Shown: one piece after another, positions 15,073 through 23,586 of the stretch
Layout of the letters: the number at the start of each line of letters is the position of its first letter
Numbering within the stretch: the stretch's first letter is position 1
Assembly (NCBI GenBank): GCA_964527585.1
Contig: CAZGPE010000022.1
Location: 1-25,861 of the forward strand
Direction of reading: 5' to 3'
Length of the DNA stretch: 25,861 nucleotides
DNA from: Fimenecus sp964527585
Lineage (GTDB): Bacteria; Bacillota; Clostridia; Oscillospirales; Acutalibacteraceae
Position numbers and translations under genes: made by a program
Notes under the pieces: model-generated
Told to the model about the DNA's origin: nothing
The model's database searches: none
What the model saw: only the letters and a program-made list of their open reading frames with translations

Positions 15073-15936
15073 ATGAGTATATTATTAGACGGGCTTAGCC
15101 TCGGTGCTGTTTACGCACTCATAGCGCTCGGCTACACTATGGTTTACGGTATCGCCAAAATGCTCAACTTCGCTCACGGCGATGTTATAATGGTCGGAGC
15201 GTACGCAATTTTCTCGACAATGGCGCTTAATACCAATCCGTTTATCGCAATGGCGGTTTCAATAGTTGTTTGTACACTTACGGGTATTGTAATCGAAAAA
15301 TTCGCATACAAACCGCTCAGAGGCGCTTCACCGCTTGCGGTTTTGATTACGGCAATCGGCGTAAGCAATCTTTTGCAGGGAATTGCTCAGCTTGTTTTCG
15401 GTTCGACTTCGAAAACACTTATTGTCGCAAACTTCGGAACGGTTAAAATATTCGGTTCGGAAATCAGTACGGGAACAATACTTACTCTTGTTGTCGGTGC
15501 GATTATTATGATAGGCTTGCAGGTTTTCGTAAAAAGAACAAAAACCGGAAGAGCGATGATTGCGGTTTCCGAAGACAGCGGCGCCGCTCGTCTTATGGGC
15601 GTTAATGTCGACAGAATAATTATGCTTACTTTCGCAATCGGTTCGGCACTTGCCGCTTTTGCGAGTCTTTTCTACATTATCCGTATTCCTTCGGTAACTC
15701 CCACTTTGGGCGCAATGCCGGGAATTAAAGCGTTTACCGCTGCCGTAATCGGCGGTATCGGTTCGATTCCGGGAGCTATGCTCGGCGGAATACTTTTGGG
15801 AATAATCGAACAGATTTGTAAAAACAATCCTACCGTTGAAGCGTATACAACGGCAATTGAATTTTGTTTGTTGATAGTTATCTTGCTTGTTAAACCCGTC
15901 GGTTTGTTGGGCAAGAGAAGAAGGGAGAAGGTATAA
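15073..15936 (+). CDS. livH: Liv-type ABC transporter permease, LivH family
   Basis: One of two membrane subunits of the importer. From ATG 15073 the protein has 287 residues and opens with SILLDGLSLGAVYALIALGY, the standard LivH start, followed by GIAKMLNFAHGDVIMVGAY and several more hydrophobic helices. The EAA-type coupling region includes RAMIAVSEDSGAARLMGVN, and GSIPGAMLGGILLGIIE follows. I reject the longer frame from 14968 because its first 35 residues are not family-like and AAAGGGA stands just before 15073. Its stop overlaps the livM ATG by one base (TAATG), implying coupled translation. Confidence 0.94.
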   Translation: MSILLDGLSLGAVYALIALGYTMVYGIAKMLNFAHGDVIMVGAYAIFSTMALNTNPFIAMAVSIVVCTLTGIVIEKFAYKPLRGASPLAVLITAIGVSNLLQGIAQLVFGSTSKTLIVANFGTVKIFGSEISTGTILTLVVGAIIMIGLQVFVKRTKTGRAMIAVSEDSGAARLMGVNVDRIIMLTFAIGSALAAFASLFYIIRIPSVTPTLGAMPGIKAFTAAVIGGIGSIPGAMLGGILLGIIEQICKNNPTVEAYTTAIEFCLLIVILLVKPVGLLGKRRREKV

Positions 15937-17090
15937 TGGGATATGTAAATAATGTCAAGAAAACCTTCAAGCTTAAACACTGCACAAATTATATCGGTGT
16001 TGCGGCTTTCTTGGTACTTATGATAATTTTAAGTTCGACCGGATTGCTCAGCCGTTCTTTTGTAAATCTTCTTCCCAAAATCGCATACAGCATTATTCTT
16101 GCTGTTTCGCTTAACCTCGTTGTCGGTTTTCTCGGAGAACTTTCTCTCGGCCATGCGGGATTTATGTGTGTAGGTGCGTATCTCGGCTCGTATTTTTCGC
16201 TGTTTCTCAATAACTATATTGAAAACACCTTTGTATGTTTTCTTATTTCTCTTGTTGTCGGCGGATTGCTTGCTGCCGTTTTCGGATTTATTATCGGCTT
16301 ACCGGCATTAAGGCTTAAGGGAGACTATCTTGCGATAGTAACTCTCGCATTCGGTGAAATCGTCCGTAATGTTTTCAAAAACCTCGATATTTTCGGCGGT
16401 GCGATGGGACTTAAAACCGATAAAATCAAAATTCAGCCTTCAACTCTTTATATAGTTGCCTTTATCCTCGTACTTGTCGTTCTTTTCCTTATTCAGAACC
16501 TTATCCGTTCAAAACACGGAAGAGCGATAACCGCAATTCGTGATAATGAAATTGCGGCAAAGGCAATGGGAATAAATGTAACATATTACAAACTCTTTGT
16601 TTTCGTTATCGCCGCTTTCTTCGCAGGCGTTGCGGGTGTTATTTACGGACATTATTACACCCCGATTATCTATTCCGCATTTGACTATAACTATTCAATC
16701 GAAATTCTCGTTATGGTTGTCATCGGCGGTATCGGTTCGATAAGCGGTTCGATAATCGCAGCAACACTCATAACATATATCAACTTTGTTCTTCAGAACA
16801 ATCTTTCGGGCGATCTTGCGGCTGTAAGACTTCTCGTTTATGCGATTATTCTTATTGTTGTTGTTATTTTCAATAACGCTCCCGCTCTTAAACCGATTAA
16901 AGATAAATTTAATCTTAAAGTTCTTTCCGCAAAACTTTTCAAGAAGAAAGAATCCACAATTGTCGATGACGATGTTGCATGGAACAGAATCGAATCCAAA
17001 ATAAATATGGATGAACTTCTTTCCGTTGATGTAAAGACATCCGACGGAGAGTTTACGACTCCGGATAAACCTGCAAAGGAGGGCAAATAA
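15936..17090 (+). CDS. livM: Liv-type ABC transporter permease, LivM family
   Basis: The second membrane subunit, 384 residues. Hydrophobic helices begin near residue 20. The family segment LNLVVGFLGELSLGHAGFM is present, as are LPALRLKGDYLAIVTLAFGE and the coupling loop SKHGRAITAIRDNEIAAKAM. After the last helix a hydrophilic tail of roughly 65 residues follows (VLSAKLFKKKESTIVDDD and onwards), longer than in many LivM proteins and probably cytoplasmic. It overlaps livH by one base and is followed one base later by livG. Confidence 0.93.
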   Translation: MGYVNNVKKTFKLKHCTNYIGVAAFLVLMIILSSTGLLSRSFVNLLPKIAYSIILAVSLNLVVGFLGELSLGHAGFMCVGAYLGSYFSLFLNNYIENTFVCFLISLVVGGLLAAVFGFIIGLPALRLKGDYLAIVTLAFGEIVRNVFKNLDIFGGAMGLKTDKIKIQPSTLYIVAFILVLVVLFLIQNLIRSKHGRAITAIRDNEIAAKAMGINVTYYKLFVFVIAAFFAGVAGVIYGHYYTPIIYSAFDYNYSIEILVMVVIGGIGSISGSIIAATLITYINFVLQNNLSGDLAAVRLLVYAIILIVVVIFNNAPALKPIKDKFNLKVLSAKLFKKKESTIVDDDVAWNRIESKINMDELLSVDVKTSDGEFTTPDKPAKEGK

Positions 17091-17091
17091 T

Positions 17092-17862
17092 ATGTCGGAT
17101 ATTATGCTTAAAACCGATAATCTCGGTATTTCCTTCGGCGGACTTAAGGCGGTTTCCGGACTTGATCTCGAAATCAAGAAAAAACAGCTTTACGGTCTTG
17201 TAGGCCCTAACGGTGCGGGTAAAACGACTGTGTTTAATATGCTTACGGGAGTTTATCAGGCAACAACGGGTACTTTTTATCTCGACGGCGAAGAACTCAA
17301 AGGTAAGACCCAAGAACAGATTAACCATAAAGGTATTGCGAGAACTTTCCAAAACATTCGTCTTTTCAACAATATGAGTGTTGTAAGAAATGTTATGGTC
17401 GGACTTCATAATCAGCCCGAATTCAAATGCAGTCCCTTTGCGAGTATGCTTCGTTTACCGGCTCATTTCGATACGGAAGTGCGTATGAGAGAAAGAGCAA
17501 AGGAAATTCTTAAGGTTTTCGGACTTTACGAAGAAAGAAATAATCTTTCGTGCAATCTTCCTTACGGTAAGCAGAGAAAACTCGAAATGGCAAGAGCGTT
17601 GGCAACAAATCCGAAACTTTTGCTTTTGGATGAGCCTGCGGCGGGTATGAACCCCAATGAAACAGCCGAACTTGTTGATATTATTAAATTTATCCGTGAT
17701 GAATTTGACCTTACAATACTTCTTATCGAACACGATATGAAATTCGTATCCGGTCTTTGCGATGAAATCACGGTATTGAACTTCGGAACGGTTCTCGCAC
17801 AGGGCGAAACCAAAGCGGCGCTGAGCGACCCCGAAGTTATCAAAGCGTATATAGGAGGTTAA
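17092..17862 (+). CDS. livG: Liv-type ABC transporter ATPase, LivG family
   Basis: One of two cytoplasmic ATPases that power the importer. The 256 residues include Walker A GPNGAGKT (38-45), a Q-loop in RTFQNIRLF, the signature LPYGKQ (156-161) in its usual LivG form, Walker B LLLLDE (176-181), and the switch histidine in LIEHDM. The C-terminal end LSDPEVIKAYIGG is standard for the subgroup. It starts one base after livM and ends two bases before livF. All ATPase motifs are intact. Confidence 0.95.
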   Translation: MSDIMLKTDNLGISFGGLKAVSGLDLEIKKKQLYGLVGPNGAGKTTVFNMLTGVYQATTGTFYLDGEELKGKTQEQINHKGIARTFQNIRLFNNMSVVRNVMVGLHNQPEFKCSPFASMLRLPAHFDTEVRMRERAKEILKVFGLYEERNNLSCNLPYGKQRKLEMARALATNPKLLLLDEPAAGMNPNETAELVDIIKFIRDEFDLTILLIEHDMKFVSGLCDEITVLNFGTVLAQGETKAALSDPEVIKAYIGG

Positions 17863-17864
17863 TT

Positions 17865-18575
17865 ATGGCATTGCTTGAAGTAAAAGGACTTGAAGTTTAT
17901 TATGGCGTAATTCAAGCTCTTAAAGGTATTGATTTTGAAGTCAACGAAGGTGAGATTGTTACTCTTATCGGTGCAAACGGTGCAGGTAAAACAACGACAA
18001 TGCAGTCGGTTATCGGTCTTATCCCTTCGAAAGCGGGAAGCGTGTTTTTTCAGGGAAAAGAAATAACTCACCAACCGTGTCATAAGATTGTCTCTTTGGG
18101 TATGTCTCAGGTTCCCGAAGGAAGAAGAGTTTTTCAGGAACTTTCCGTTTATGACAATCTTCTTATGGGTGCTTATTCTCAAAAAGACAAAAAATCCGTA
18201 AAAAAAGACATTGAAAAAATATATGAGCGTTTTCCGAGACTTGAAGAACGCAAAAATCAAATTTCGGGAACTCTTTCCGGCGGTGAACAGCAGATGCTTG
18301 CAATGGGAAGAGCGCTTATGAGCCATCCGAAACTTCTTATGCTTGACGAACCTTCAATGGGACTTTCTCCGTTGCTTGTAGACGAAGTTTTCTCCATAAT
18401 CAAGGATCTCAACGCAGAGGGAACAACGGTTCTTCTTGTTGAGCAGAACGCAGGCAAATCGCTTGCGATTTCCGACAGAGCTTATGTTCTCGAAAACGGA
18501 AAAATCGTTCTTTCGGGAACGGGAAAAGAACTGCTTGCAAGTCAGGAAGTTAAAAAGGCATATCTCGGCGGTTAA
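17865..18575 (+). CDS. livF: Liv-type ABC transporter ATPase, LivF family
   Basis: The partner ATPase of LivG, 236 residues. Walker A is GANGAGKT (36-43), the signature is LSGGEQ (137-142), Walker B LLMLDE is at 157-162, and VPEGRRVFQELSVYDNL is the family-specific segment of LivF. The end EVKKAYLGG is typical. A clear ribosome site (AGGAGG) overlaps the livG end. No terminator is seen between this gene and the phosphoribosyltransferase 35 nt downstream. Confidence 0.95.
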   Translation: MALLEVKGLEVYYGVIQALKGIDFEVNEGEIVTLIGANGAGKTTTMQSVIGLIPSKAGSVFFQGKEITHQPCHKIVSLGMSQVPEGRRVFQELSVYDNLLMGAYSQKDKKSVKKDIEKIYERFPRLEERKNQISGTLSGGEQQMLAMGRALMSHPKLLMLDEPSMGLSPLLVDEVFSIIKDLNAEGTTVLLVEQNAGKSLAISDRAYVLENGKIVLSGTGKELLASQEVKKAYLGG

Positions 18576-18610
18576 TTTTATATTAAATAAAAGATTGAAA
18601 GGTGAGAGTT

Positions 18611-19165
18611 ATGGTTTATCCCATTACTGTTGCAGGGGTTAAGAGAGATCTTCCTTTGTGTAAAATCAATGACAGCCTGACAATTGCGGCGTTTGTAATT
18701 TTCGGTGATGTCGAACTTACTTGCGAATGTGCAAAAGCGTTGCTTGAAAAAGCGCCGGAATTCGATTATATGGTTGCTCCCGAAGCAAAGGCTATTCCGC
18801 TTATTCACGAAATGGCAAGACAAAGCGGCAGAAACGAATATTTCCTTGTCCGTAAAAAGAAAAAGGCTTATATGAACGGTGTTTTTGAGACGGTTGACAA
18901 TTCAATCACCACCGAGGGTGAGCAAAAACTTTATATGGACGGTGCCGATGCGCAAAAGATGAACGGAAAAAGAATTCTCGTTATCGACGATGTAATTTCG
19001 ACCGGAGGCTCGATTTCTGCGGTTGAAAATCTCGTAGAGCAGGCAGGCGGAAATGTTGTCGGAAGAATGGCGATTCTCGCTGAAGGCGATGCGGCAAACA
19101 GGGATGACATAATTTTCCTTGAACCTCTTCCGTTGTTCAACAGCGACGGAACCGTAAAAGAATAA
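18611..19165 (+). CDS. Type I phosphoribosyltransferase (adenine PRTase-like)
   Basis: A 184-residue purine-type phosphoribosyltransferase that would join a base to PRPP, releasing pyrophosphate. The PRPP motif RILVIDDVISTGGS spans about 121-134. VAPEAKAIPLIHEMARQSG and FLVRKKKKAYM match the apt/xpt layout, though AP at 56-57 and the loop sequence differ from textbook Apt, so I do not choose between adenine and xanthine or hypoxanthine. ATG 18611 follows AAAGGTGAGAG; a GTG at 18602 is embedded in this site. It follows livF without a terminator and has its own terminator afterward, so it is probably co-expressed with the importer. Confidence 0.85.
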   Translation: MVYPITVAGVKRDLPLCKINDSLTIAAFVIFGDVELTCECAKALLEKAPEFDYMVAPEAKAIPLIHEMARQSGRNEYFLVRKKKKAYMNGVFETVDNSITTEGEQKLYMDGADAQKMNGKRILVIDDVISTGGSISAVENLVEQAGGNVVGRMAILAEGDAANRDDIIFLEPLPLFNSDGTVKE

Positions 19166-19171
19166 TGATTA

Positions 19172-19208
19172 TACGGCAGTGCTTTGTAAAATGCATTGCC
19201 GTAATTTT
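19172..19208 (+). terminator. Terminator of the liv-PRTase operon
   Basis: TACGGCAGTGC (19172-19182) pairs with GCATTGCCGTA (19193-19203), with one G-T pair, and is followed by ATTTTT. It lies between the PRTase gene and the dinB promoter. Confidence 0.85.
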
Positions 19209-19212
19209 TATA

Positions 19213-19241
19213 TTGACACCGAACAAATGTTCTGATAAAAT
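19213..19241 (+). promoter_or_regulatory. Sigma-A promoter of dinB
   Basis: TTGACA (19213-19218), 17-bp spacer and TAAAAT (19236-19241), about 32 bp before the dinB ATG. The spacer contains a LexA box. Confidence 0.82.
19220..19233. promoter_or_regulatory. LexA (SOS) box in the dinB promoter
   Basis: CGAACAAATGTTCT matches the Gram-positive LexA/DinR consensus CGAACNNNNGTTCG except for its last base. It fills the spacer between -35 and -10, where LexA would block RNA polymerase, so dinB should be induced by DNA damage. Confidence 0.82.
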
Positions 19242-19273
19242 ATATTTGAAATCGGAAAAAAGGGGACGGATTT

Positions 19274-20491
19274 ATGCAACGCTCGGTATTACACTGCGAT
19301 TTGAATAATTTTTACGCTTCGGTAGAAACCGTTCTCAATCCCGAACTTAAAGGGAAAGCGATTGCCGTATGCGGAAAAAAAGAAGACAGACACGGAATCG
19401 TTCTTGCCAAAAGCGAAAAAGCGAAAAAATACGGCGTAAAAACCGGGGATGTAATATGGCAGGCAAAAAATAAATGCCCCGATTTGATTATTCTCGAACC
19501 TCATTTTGACGAGTATATGAAATACGGCAAGGCAGCACGGGAAATTTATTATGATTATACCGATATGATTGAACCGTTCGGGTTGGATGAATGTTGGCTT
19601 GATGTAACCGCAAGCGAAAAACTTTTCGGCTCCGATGTCGAAATCGCATACCGTATAAAAGAGCGTATGAAAAAAGAACTCGGTCTGACCCTTTCCGTAG
19701 GTGTTTCGTTTAATAAAATTTTCGCAAAACTCGGAAGCGATATGAAAAAGCCCGACGGAATAACTGTTATACGAAGAGACAATTTCAGGCAAAAAATATG
19801 GGATTTGCCCGTTTGCGATATGCTTTGGATCGGGAAAAGCACTTATAATATTTTGAAAAAATACGGGATTAAAACAATAGGCGATTTAGCGCAAACTCCC
19901 GAAAATACGCTTGTTTCCGTTTTCGGTAAAAACGGAAGCGTTTTATGGAAATGTGCAAACGGATACGAAAATTCACCCGTTTCCGATTTCTTTTACCGTC
20001 CCGAAATTAAAAGCATCGGAAGAGGTATTACAATGCCCTATGACCTTAAAAGCGACGGTGAAGTAAGGAATGTCCTTTTGTCATTGTCGCACGAAGTGTC
20101 ATATAATTTAAGAAAAAACGCTCTGTCGGCATCCGCTGTGCAAATTTCGGTTAAAAGCAACGATTTGAGAACTGTACAGTTTCAAAAAAAGACCGAATTC
20201 ATAACTCAAAATGCACGGGAAATTACCGATACGGCGTTTTCTCTTTATCTTGAGCGTTACGATAAAATACTTCCCGTAAGAGCGCTGAGCGTCCGTGCGA
20301 TACAGCTTGTGCCTTCGACGGCGGCACAGCAGCTTGATATGTTTTTTGATATTGAAAAACACAATAAACTCGAAAAACTCGAAGAAGCGGTAATTCATAT
20401 CAATGAAAAATACGGCTCACGAACCGTAAAAGAAGCGGTACTGATGAATACGGAGAATCCCGAAAAGCCTATAGCGTTTAATACAAGATGA
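19274..20491 (+). CDS. dinB: DNA polymerase IV (Y-family)
   Basis: A translesion polymerase that bypasses damaged template bases, 405 residues. Motifs: the palm start HCDLNNFYASVE with a Tyr steric gate, the second catalytic site DECWLDVT, the helix SVGVSFNKIFAKLGSDMKKP, and the little-finger region. QLDMF (353-357) near the C terminus fits the beta-clamp binding motif QLxLF. ATG 19274 is preceded by AAAAGGGGACGG. The LexA box in its promoter supports SOS control. A Gram-positive UvrX-like paralog is an alternative name. Confidence 0.93.
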   Translation: MQRSVLHCDLNNFYASVETVLNPELKGKAIAVCGKKEDRHGIVLAKSEKAKKYGVKTGDVIWQAKNKCPDLIILEPHFDEYMKYGKAAREIYYDYTDMIEPFGLDECWLDVTASEKLFGSDVEIAYRIKERMKKELGLTLSVGVSFNKIFAKLGSDMKKPDGITVIRRDNFRQKIWDLPVCDMLWIGKSTYNILKKYGIKTIGDLAQTPENTLVSVFGKNGSVLWKCANGYENSPVSDFFYRPEIKSIGRGITMPYDLKSDGEVRNVLLSLSHEVSYNLRKNALSASAVQISVKSNDLRTVQFQKKTEFITQNAREITDTAFSLYLERYDKILPVRALSVRAIQLVPSTAAQQLDMFFDIEKHNKLEKLEEAVIHINEKYGSRTVKEAVLMNTENPEKPIAFNTR

Positions 20492-20512
20492 TTTATTTGC
20501 TTTTAAGTAAAA

Positions 20513-20542
20513 AAACAGCACTTCGAAAATGAAGTGCTGTTT
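20513..20542. terminator. Bidirectional terminator between dinB and amidohydrolase
   Basis: AAACAGCACTTC pairs perfectly with GAAGTGCTGTTT around GAAAAT. The minus-strand exit runs into TTTTTTTAC, so it serves the convergent minus-strand gene best, and it probably also stops dinB transcripts. Confidence 0.85.
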
Positions 20543-20559
20543 GCTTATTAAGGCTGTTT

Positions 20560-21840
20560 TCAGTCGTAATATTTATCCAACTCAATATCGCATTTTTTGT
20601 ATTTCTTTATTTTCGGTTGGTTATAAACTTTTCCTCTTACAACTACCGCATAAGGTGTCGAAAGCGCTCTGAAATCTTTAAGCGGATTGCCGTTTGAAAT
20701 AAGAATATCCGCAGATTTTCCGACTTCGATGCTTCCTGTGATTTTATCCAATCCGAGAATTTCCGCATTGTTCAAAGTTGCGCTGTAAAGTGCGAATTCG
20801 GGCGTTACACCGACATTTTTCTCAAAGTAATGAAGTTCACGCCACATATTGTAATGAGTGGTGTAAGGACATCCCGTATCTGTTCCGAGACCGACTTTAA
20901 TTCCGTTTTCGAGAGCGGTTTTGGAGCCGGCAACCATATTGTTGAAAACAACATTTGAATTGTACTGAACCGCTTCCGTAATTCCGAGAGTTTCCATTTC
21001 GAATTTTGCCATCGGAAGAGCGGGGGAAAGAGTACAAATTAAAACGGCACCGTGATTTTTGAATGTGTCGATTTCCGCTTGAGTGAGAGTTGAGCCGTGT
21101 TCGATTGAGTCGACTCCGTTTGAAACTGCGACTCTGACACCTTCGGGACTTTGAACATGGGCGGCAACTTTAAGGCCGTATTCGTGCGCTCTGTCGCAGC
21201 AGGCTTTAATCATATCCGCTTGCATCATAAGTCTGCCGGGTTCACCTTTAACTTTAGCGTCCATAACTCCGCCGGTAATCATAAGTTTAACCAAATCGGC
21301 GTTTTGCGAATGGAGTTCATCAACCATTTTAACCGCTTCTTCGACTGTTTGAGCGCCTCTTGCAACAGAACCGACCATGTGGCCGTTCGGAACACCGATT
21401 GCAAAGTTTGAAGCGATAATTCTCGGTCCTTCGAGTTCACCCGAATTTATTTTTTCTTTGAGTTTTGTGTCGAGATTATCAAGTCCGCCTACGGTTCTTA
21501 TTGTCGTAACACCCGACATAAGACCTTGCATAGCGTATGAGTGGCACATTTTCAAAGTGAACTCACGCATAAACGAAGACGAGAGAGCGATTTTGGAAAG
21601 CAAATCCGCTTTAAGAGGTTTCTTTTGCGGTTTACCTCCTGCCGGTAAGTGAACATGAAGATTGATAAGACCGGGCATAAGATATTTTCCGGTGAGATCA
21701 GTTGTTACATCTCCGCAAGCAGCTTCGATTTTACCTATTTCGACGATTTTTCCGTCTTCGATTGCGACATCGACACCTTCCTGTGCGGTCATATTTTTTG
21801 TTCCGTCAAGAAGTGTGCAGTTTTTGAATATAAGTTTCAT
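20560..21840 (-). CDS. Imidazolonepropionase/prolidase-like amidohydrolase
   Basis: A 426-residue cytoplasmic metal hydrolase of the amidohydrolase superfamily. The metal ligands are visible: LHVHL (H62, H64), VKLMITGG (K185, the position that can be carbamylated), AAHVQSPEG (H228), SIEHGS (H248) and GTDTGCP (D321). The N- and C-terminal beta segments (KYLMPGLIN; VGKSADILISNGNPL) are standard. Relatives cleave Xaa-Pro/Xaa-Arg dipeptides or cyclic amides, and the substrate here cannot be read from sequence. I chose ATG 21840, preceded by GGGTGA; a GTG at 21852 lacks a ribosome site. It follows rodA by 34 nt on the same strand and is probably co-transcribed. Confidence 0.88.
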   Translation of the reverse strand: MKLIFKNCTLLDGTKNMTAQEGVDVAIEDGKIVEIGKIEAACGDVTTDLTGKYLMPGLINLHVHLPAGGKPQKKPLKADLLSKIALSSSFMREFTLKMCHSYAMQGLMSGVTTIRTVGGLDNLDTKLKEKINSGELEGPRIIASNFAIGVPNGHMVGSVARGAQTVEEAVKMVDELHSQNADLVKLMITGGVMDAKVKGEPGRLMMQADMIKACCDRAHEYGLKVAAHVQSPEGVRVAVSNGVDSIEHGSTLTQAEIDTFKNHGAVLICTLSPALPMAKFEMETLGITEAVQYNSNVVFNNMVAGSKTALENGIKVGLGTDTGCPYTTHYNMWRELHYFEKNVGVTPEFALYSATLNNAEILGLDKITGSIEVGKSADILISNGNPLKDFRALSTPYAVVVRGKVYNQPKIKKYKKCDIELDKYYD

Positions 21841-21874
21841 AAAATCACCCACAAATCAGTATTTTTGTTTTAAC

Positions 21875-23038
21875 TCAAAGAAGTGAGTCGTATAGTTTTA
21901 CGCTTACGGTTTCCCGTTCGCAGTTGTGCCTGTATATACTCATTATCAATCCGATTCCCAAATAAATACAGAGGTTAGATGAACCGCCTGCGCTGAAAAA
22001 CGGGAGCGTAATTCCGATTACGGGAAGTACCATAAGGCACATACCGACATTGATTATCATTTGGGAAGCGATGAGAGATGCCATTCCGCAGCAGATGAGA
22101 TTGGTTGACTGCTCACGGGACTTTTTACCGACTGAGATACAGCGTACAGCCATAAGCGTTAAAAGAAGCAGCGCCGCAGCACATCCGATAAATCCGAGTT
22201 CTTCACCGATTACCGTAAAGATCATATCGTTTTTACCTTCGGGGATAACTCCCGACTGAGTATATGCGCCTTTGAAAAGTCCCTGTCCCGTAAGACCGCC
22301 GGACGAAAGAGCGCTCATACCGACTTTTTGCTGATAGATTATGTTGCTGTATAAGTCGGGATAAATCAAAGCCAAAAATCTGTCCCGTTGAATCTGCTTA
22401 AATACATAAGTCCATACAAGAGGCGAAATTGCGCCGACAAATGCTATTGCGCCGACAAAATATCCCCAATGAACTCCTGCGACAAAAAGCATAACTGCGG
22501 TTATGAAAATGAATACGAGCGAAGAACCCATATCGCCCGTCAAAGCGACAAGTGCGATAGGTATGAGAGCGTGTACCGCAAGTTGAATAATGCTTACGAT
22601 ATTGTTGATTTTATCTTTGAGTTTTTCGATATGTACGCTGAAAGTTATGATGAAACCGATTTTAACGAGTTCCGAGGGCTGAAACTGTATCGGCCCTAAA
22701 GAAAGCCAAGTTCTCGCATCGCTTCTTGCGGAAGGGCCTGTACCGAATTTGAAAAGCAGCAGCATAAGTACGATACATACCGCAGCGATAACGGGCCAGA
22801 GTTTAGTAAATACCTGATAGTCGAGCATCGAAATCAGAACCGCTGCGGCAAGACCGATTACAACCGCAATTATCATTACAACGGTTTCTCTTGTAACGGC
22901 TTGATTTTCTTCAAGGGAATATCTTGTTGCGCTTGTAACCGCAATGATTCCGAAAACGGAAGTAATAACGCATAAAACCAAAAGGTACATATCGGTTTCT
23001 TTGAAAAAAGTTATAACATTTTCGAAAGCCTTTTTCAT
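21875..23038 (-). CDS. rodA: SEDS peptidoglycan polymerase, RodA
   Basis: A 387-residue membrane glycosyltransferase that polymerises lipid II during wall elongation with a partner class B PBP. About ten hydrophobic helices are visible, with the SEDS hallmarks LGPIQFQPSELVKIGFII, the segment IPEGKNDMIFTVIGEELGF in the outer loop, and the C-terminal PFFSAGGSSNL. Length and motifs fit RodA better than FtsW, whose N terminus is usually longer; SpoVE-like function remains possible. ATG 23038 has AGGGGAGTAAT upstream. The gene has its own consensus-like promoter and reads divergently from tsaE. Confidence 0.93.
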   Translation of the reverse strand: MKKAFENVITFFKETDMYLLVLCVITSVFGIIAVTSATRYSLEENQAVTRETVVMIIAVVIGLAAAVLISMLDYQVFTKLWPVIAAVCIVLMLLLFKFGTGPSARSDARTWLSLGPIQFQPSELVKIGFIITFSVHIEKLKDKINNIVSIIQLAVHALIPIALVALTGDMGSSLVFIFITAVMLFVAGVHWGYFVGAIAFVGAISPLVWTYVFKQIQRDRFLALIYPDLYSNIIYQQKVGMSALSSGGLTGQGLFKGAYTQSGVIPEGKNDMIFTVIGEELGFIGCAAALLLLTLMAVRCISVGKKSREQSTNLICCGMASLIASQMIINVGMCLMVLPVIGITLPFFSAGGSSNLCIYLGIGLIMSIYRHNCERETVSVKLYDSLL

Positions 23039-23050
23039 ATATTACTCCCC

Positions 23051-23079
23051 TTAAATAATTTACTGTTAATCATTATAAT
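23051..23079 (+). promoter_or_regulatory. Probable promoter of tsaE-tsaB
   Basis: TTAAAT (23051-23056), 17-bp spacer and a perfect -10 TATAAT (23074-23079) on the plus strand. The -35 is partial. The -10 overlaps the rodA -10 on the other strand. A second candidate, TTTACC-17-TACAAT (23111-23139), would leave a leader of fewer than ten bases. Confidence 0.5.
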
Positions 23080-23100
23080 ATGATATTGCATTTATTTCAA
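23072..23100 (-). promoter_or_regulatory. Sigma-A promoter of rodA
   Basis: On the minus strand TTGAAA (23095-23100), 17-bp spacer and TATAAT (23072-23077) stand about 33 bp before the rodA ATG. Confidence 0.75.
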
Positions 23101-23154
23101 GCAAAAACTATTTACCTAACGGGTTTTTGGTGGTACAATATACAAGGTGATTTA

Positions 23155-23586
23155 ATGCAGGTGTTTAAGACGGAAAGTTACTCACAGACAGTTGAACTTG
23201 CCCGCCGTTTCGGTCAAAAGGTAAAAAGAGGTACGGTTATCGCTTTTTACGGCGGACTCGGTATGGGGAAGACCGCTTTTACAACGGGAGTTGCAAAAGG
23301 GATGGGAATTGAATGTGATGTCAGCAGTCCCACTTTCGCAATAGTGAATGTTTACGGGAAAGATGCCCGGTTGTGCCATTTCGATATGTACAGAGTATCG
23401 ACTTGGGAGGATTTGTATTCAACGGGATTTTTCGAATATCTTGATGCGGGAAGTGTTCTTTGCGTTGAGTGGAGCGAAAATATCGAGAACGCTCTGCCGG
23501 ACAATACCGTTAGAATTACAATCGAAAAAGGCGAAGGAGATAACAGCAGAATTATAACTGTTGACGGATGTGATTTTGAAATATGA
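23155..23586 (+). CDS. tsaE: tRNA t6A biosynthesis ATPase TsaE
   Basis: TsaE is the ATPase of the TsaBDE complex that installs threonylcarbamoyladenosine at position 37 of ANN-decoding tRNAs. The 143-residue protein has Walker A GGLGMGKT (33-40), the conserved SSPTFAIVN switch segment (58-65), HFDMYR (75-80) and VEWSE. I start at ATG 23155, with AAGGTGA just before; the longer frame from 23080 adds 25 non-family residues. Its last bases ATGA overlap the tsaB start. A tsaD gene is not in this window. Confidence 0.93.
   Translation: MQVFKTESYSQTVELARRFGQKVKRGTVIAFYGGLGMGKTAFTTGVAKGMGIECDVSSPTFAIVNVYGKDARLCHFDMYRVSTWEDLYSTGFFEYLDAGSVLCVEWSENIENALPDNTVRITIEKGEGDNSRIITVDGCDFEI

Noticed and set aside
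18576..18610. Purine riboswitch before the phosphoribosyltransferase
   Set aside because: Only 35 nt separate it from livF, too short for the aptamer, and no conserved three-way junction sequence is seen. The long livJ leader also lacks one by eye.
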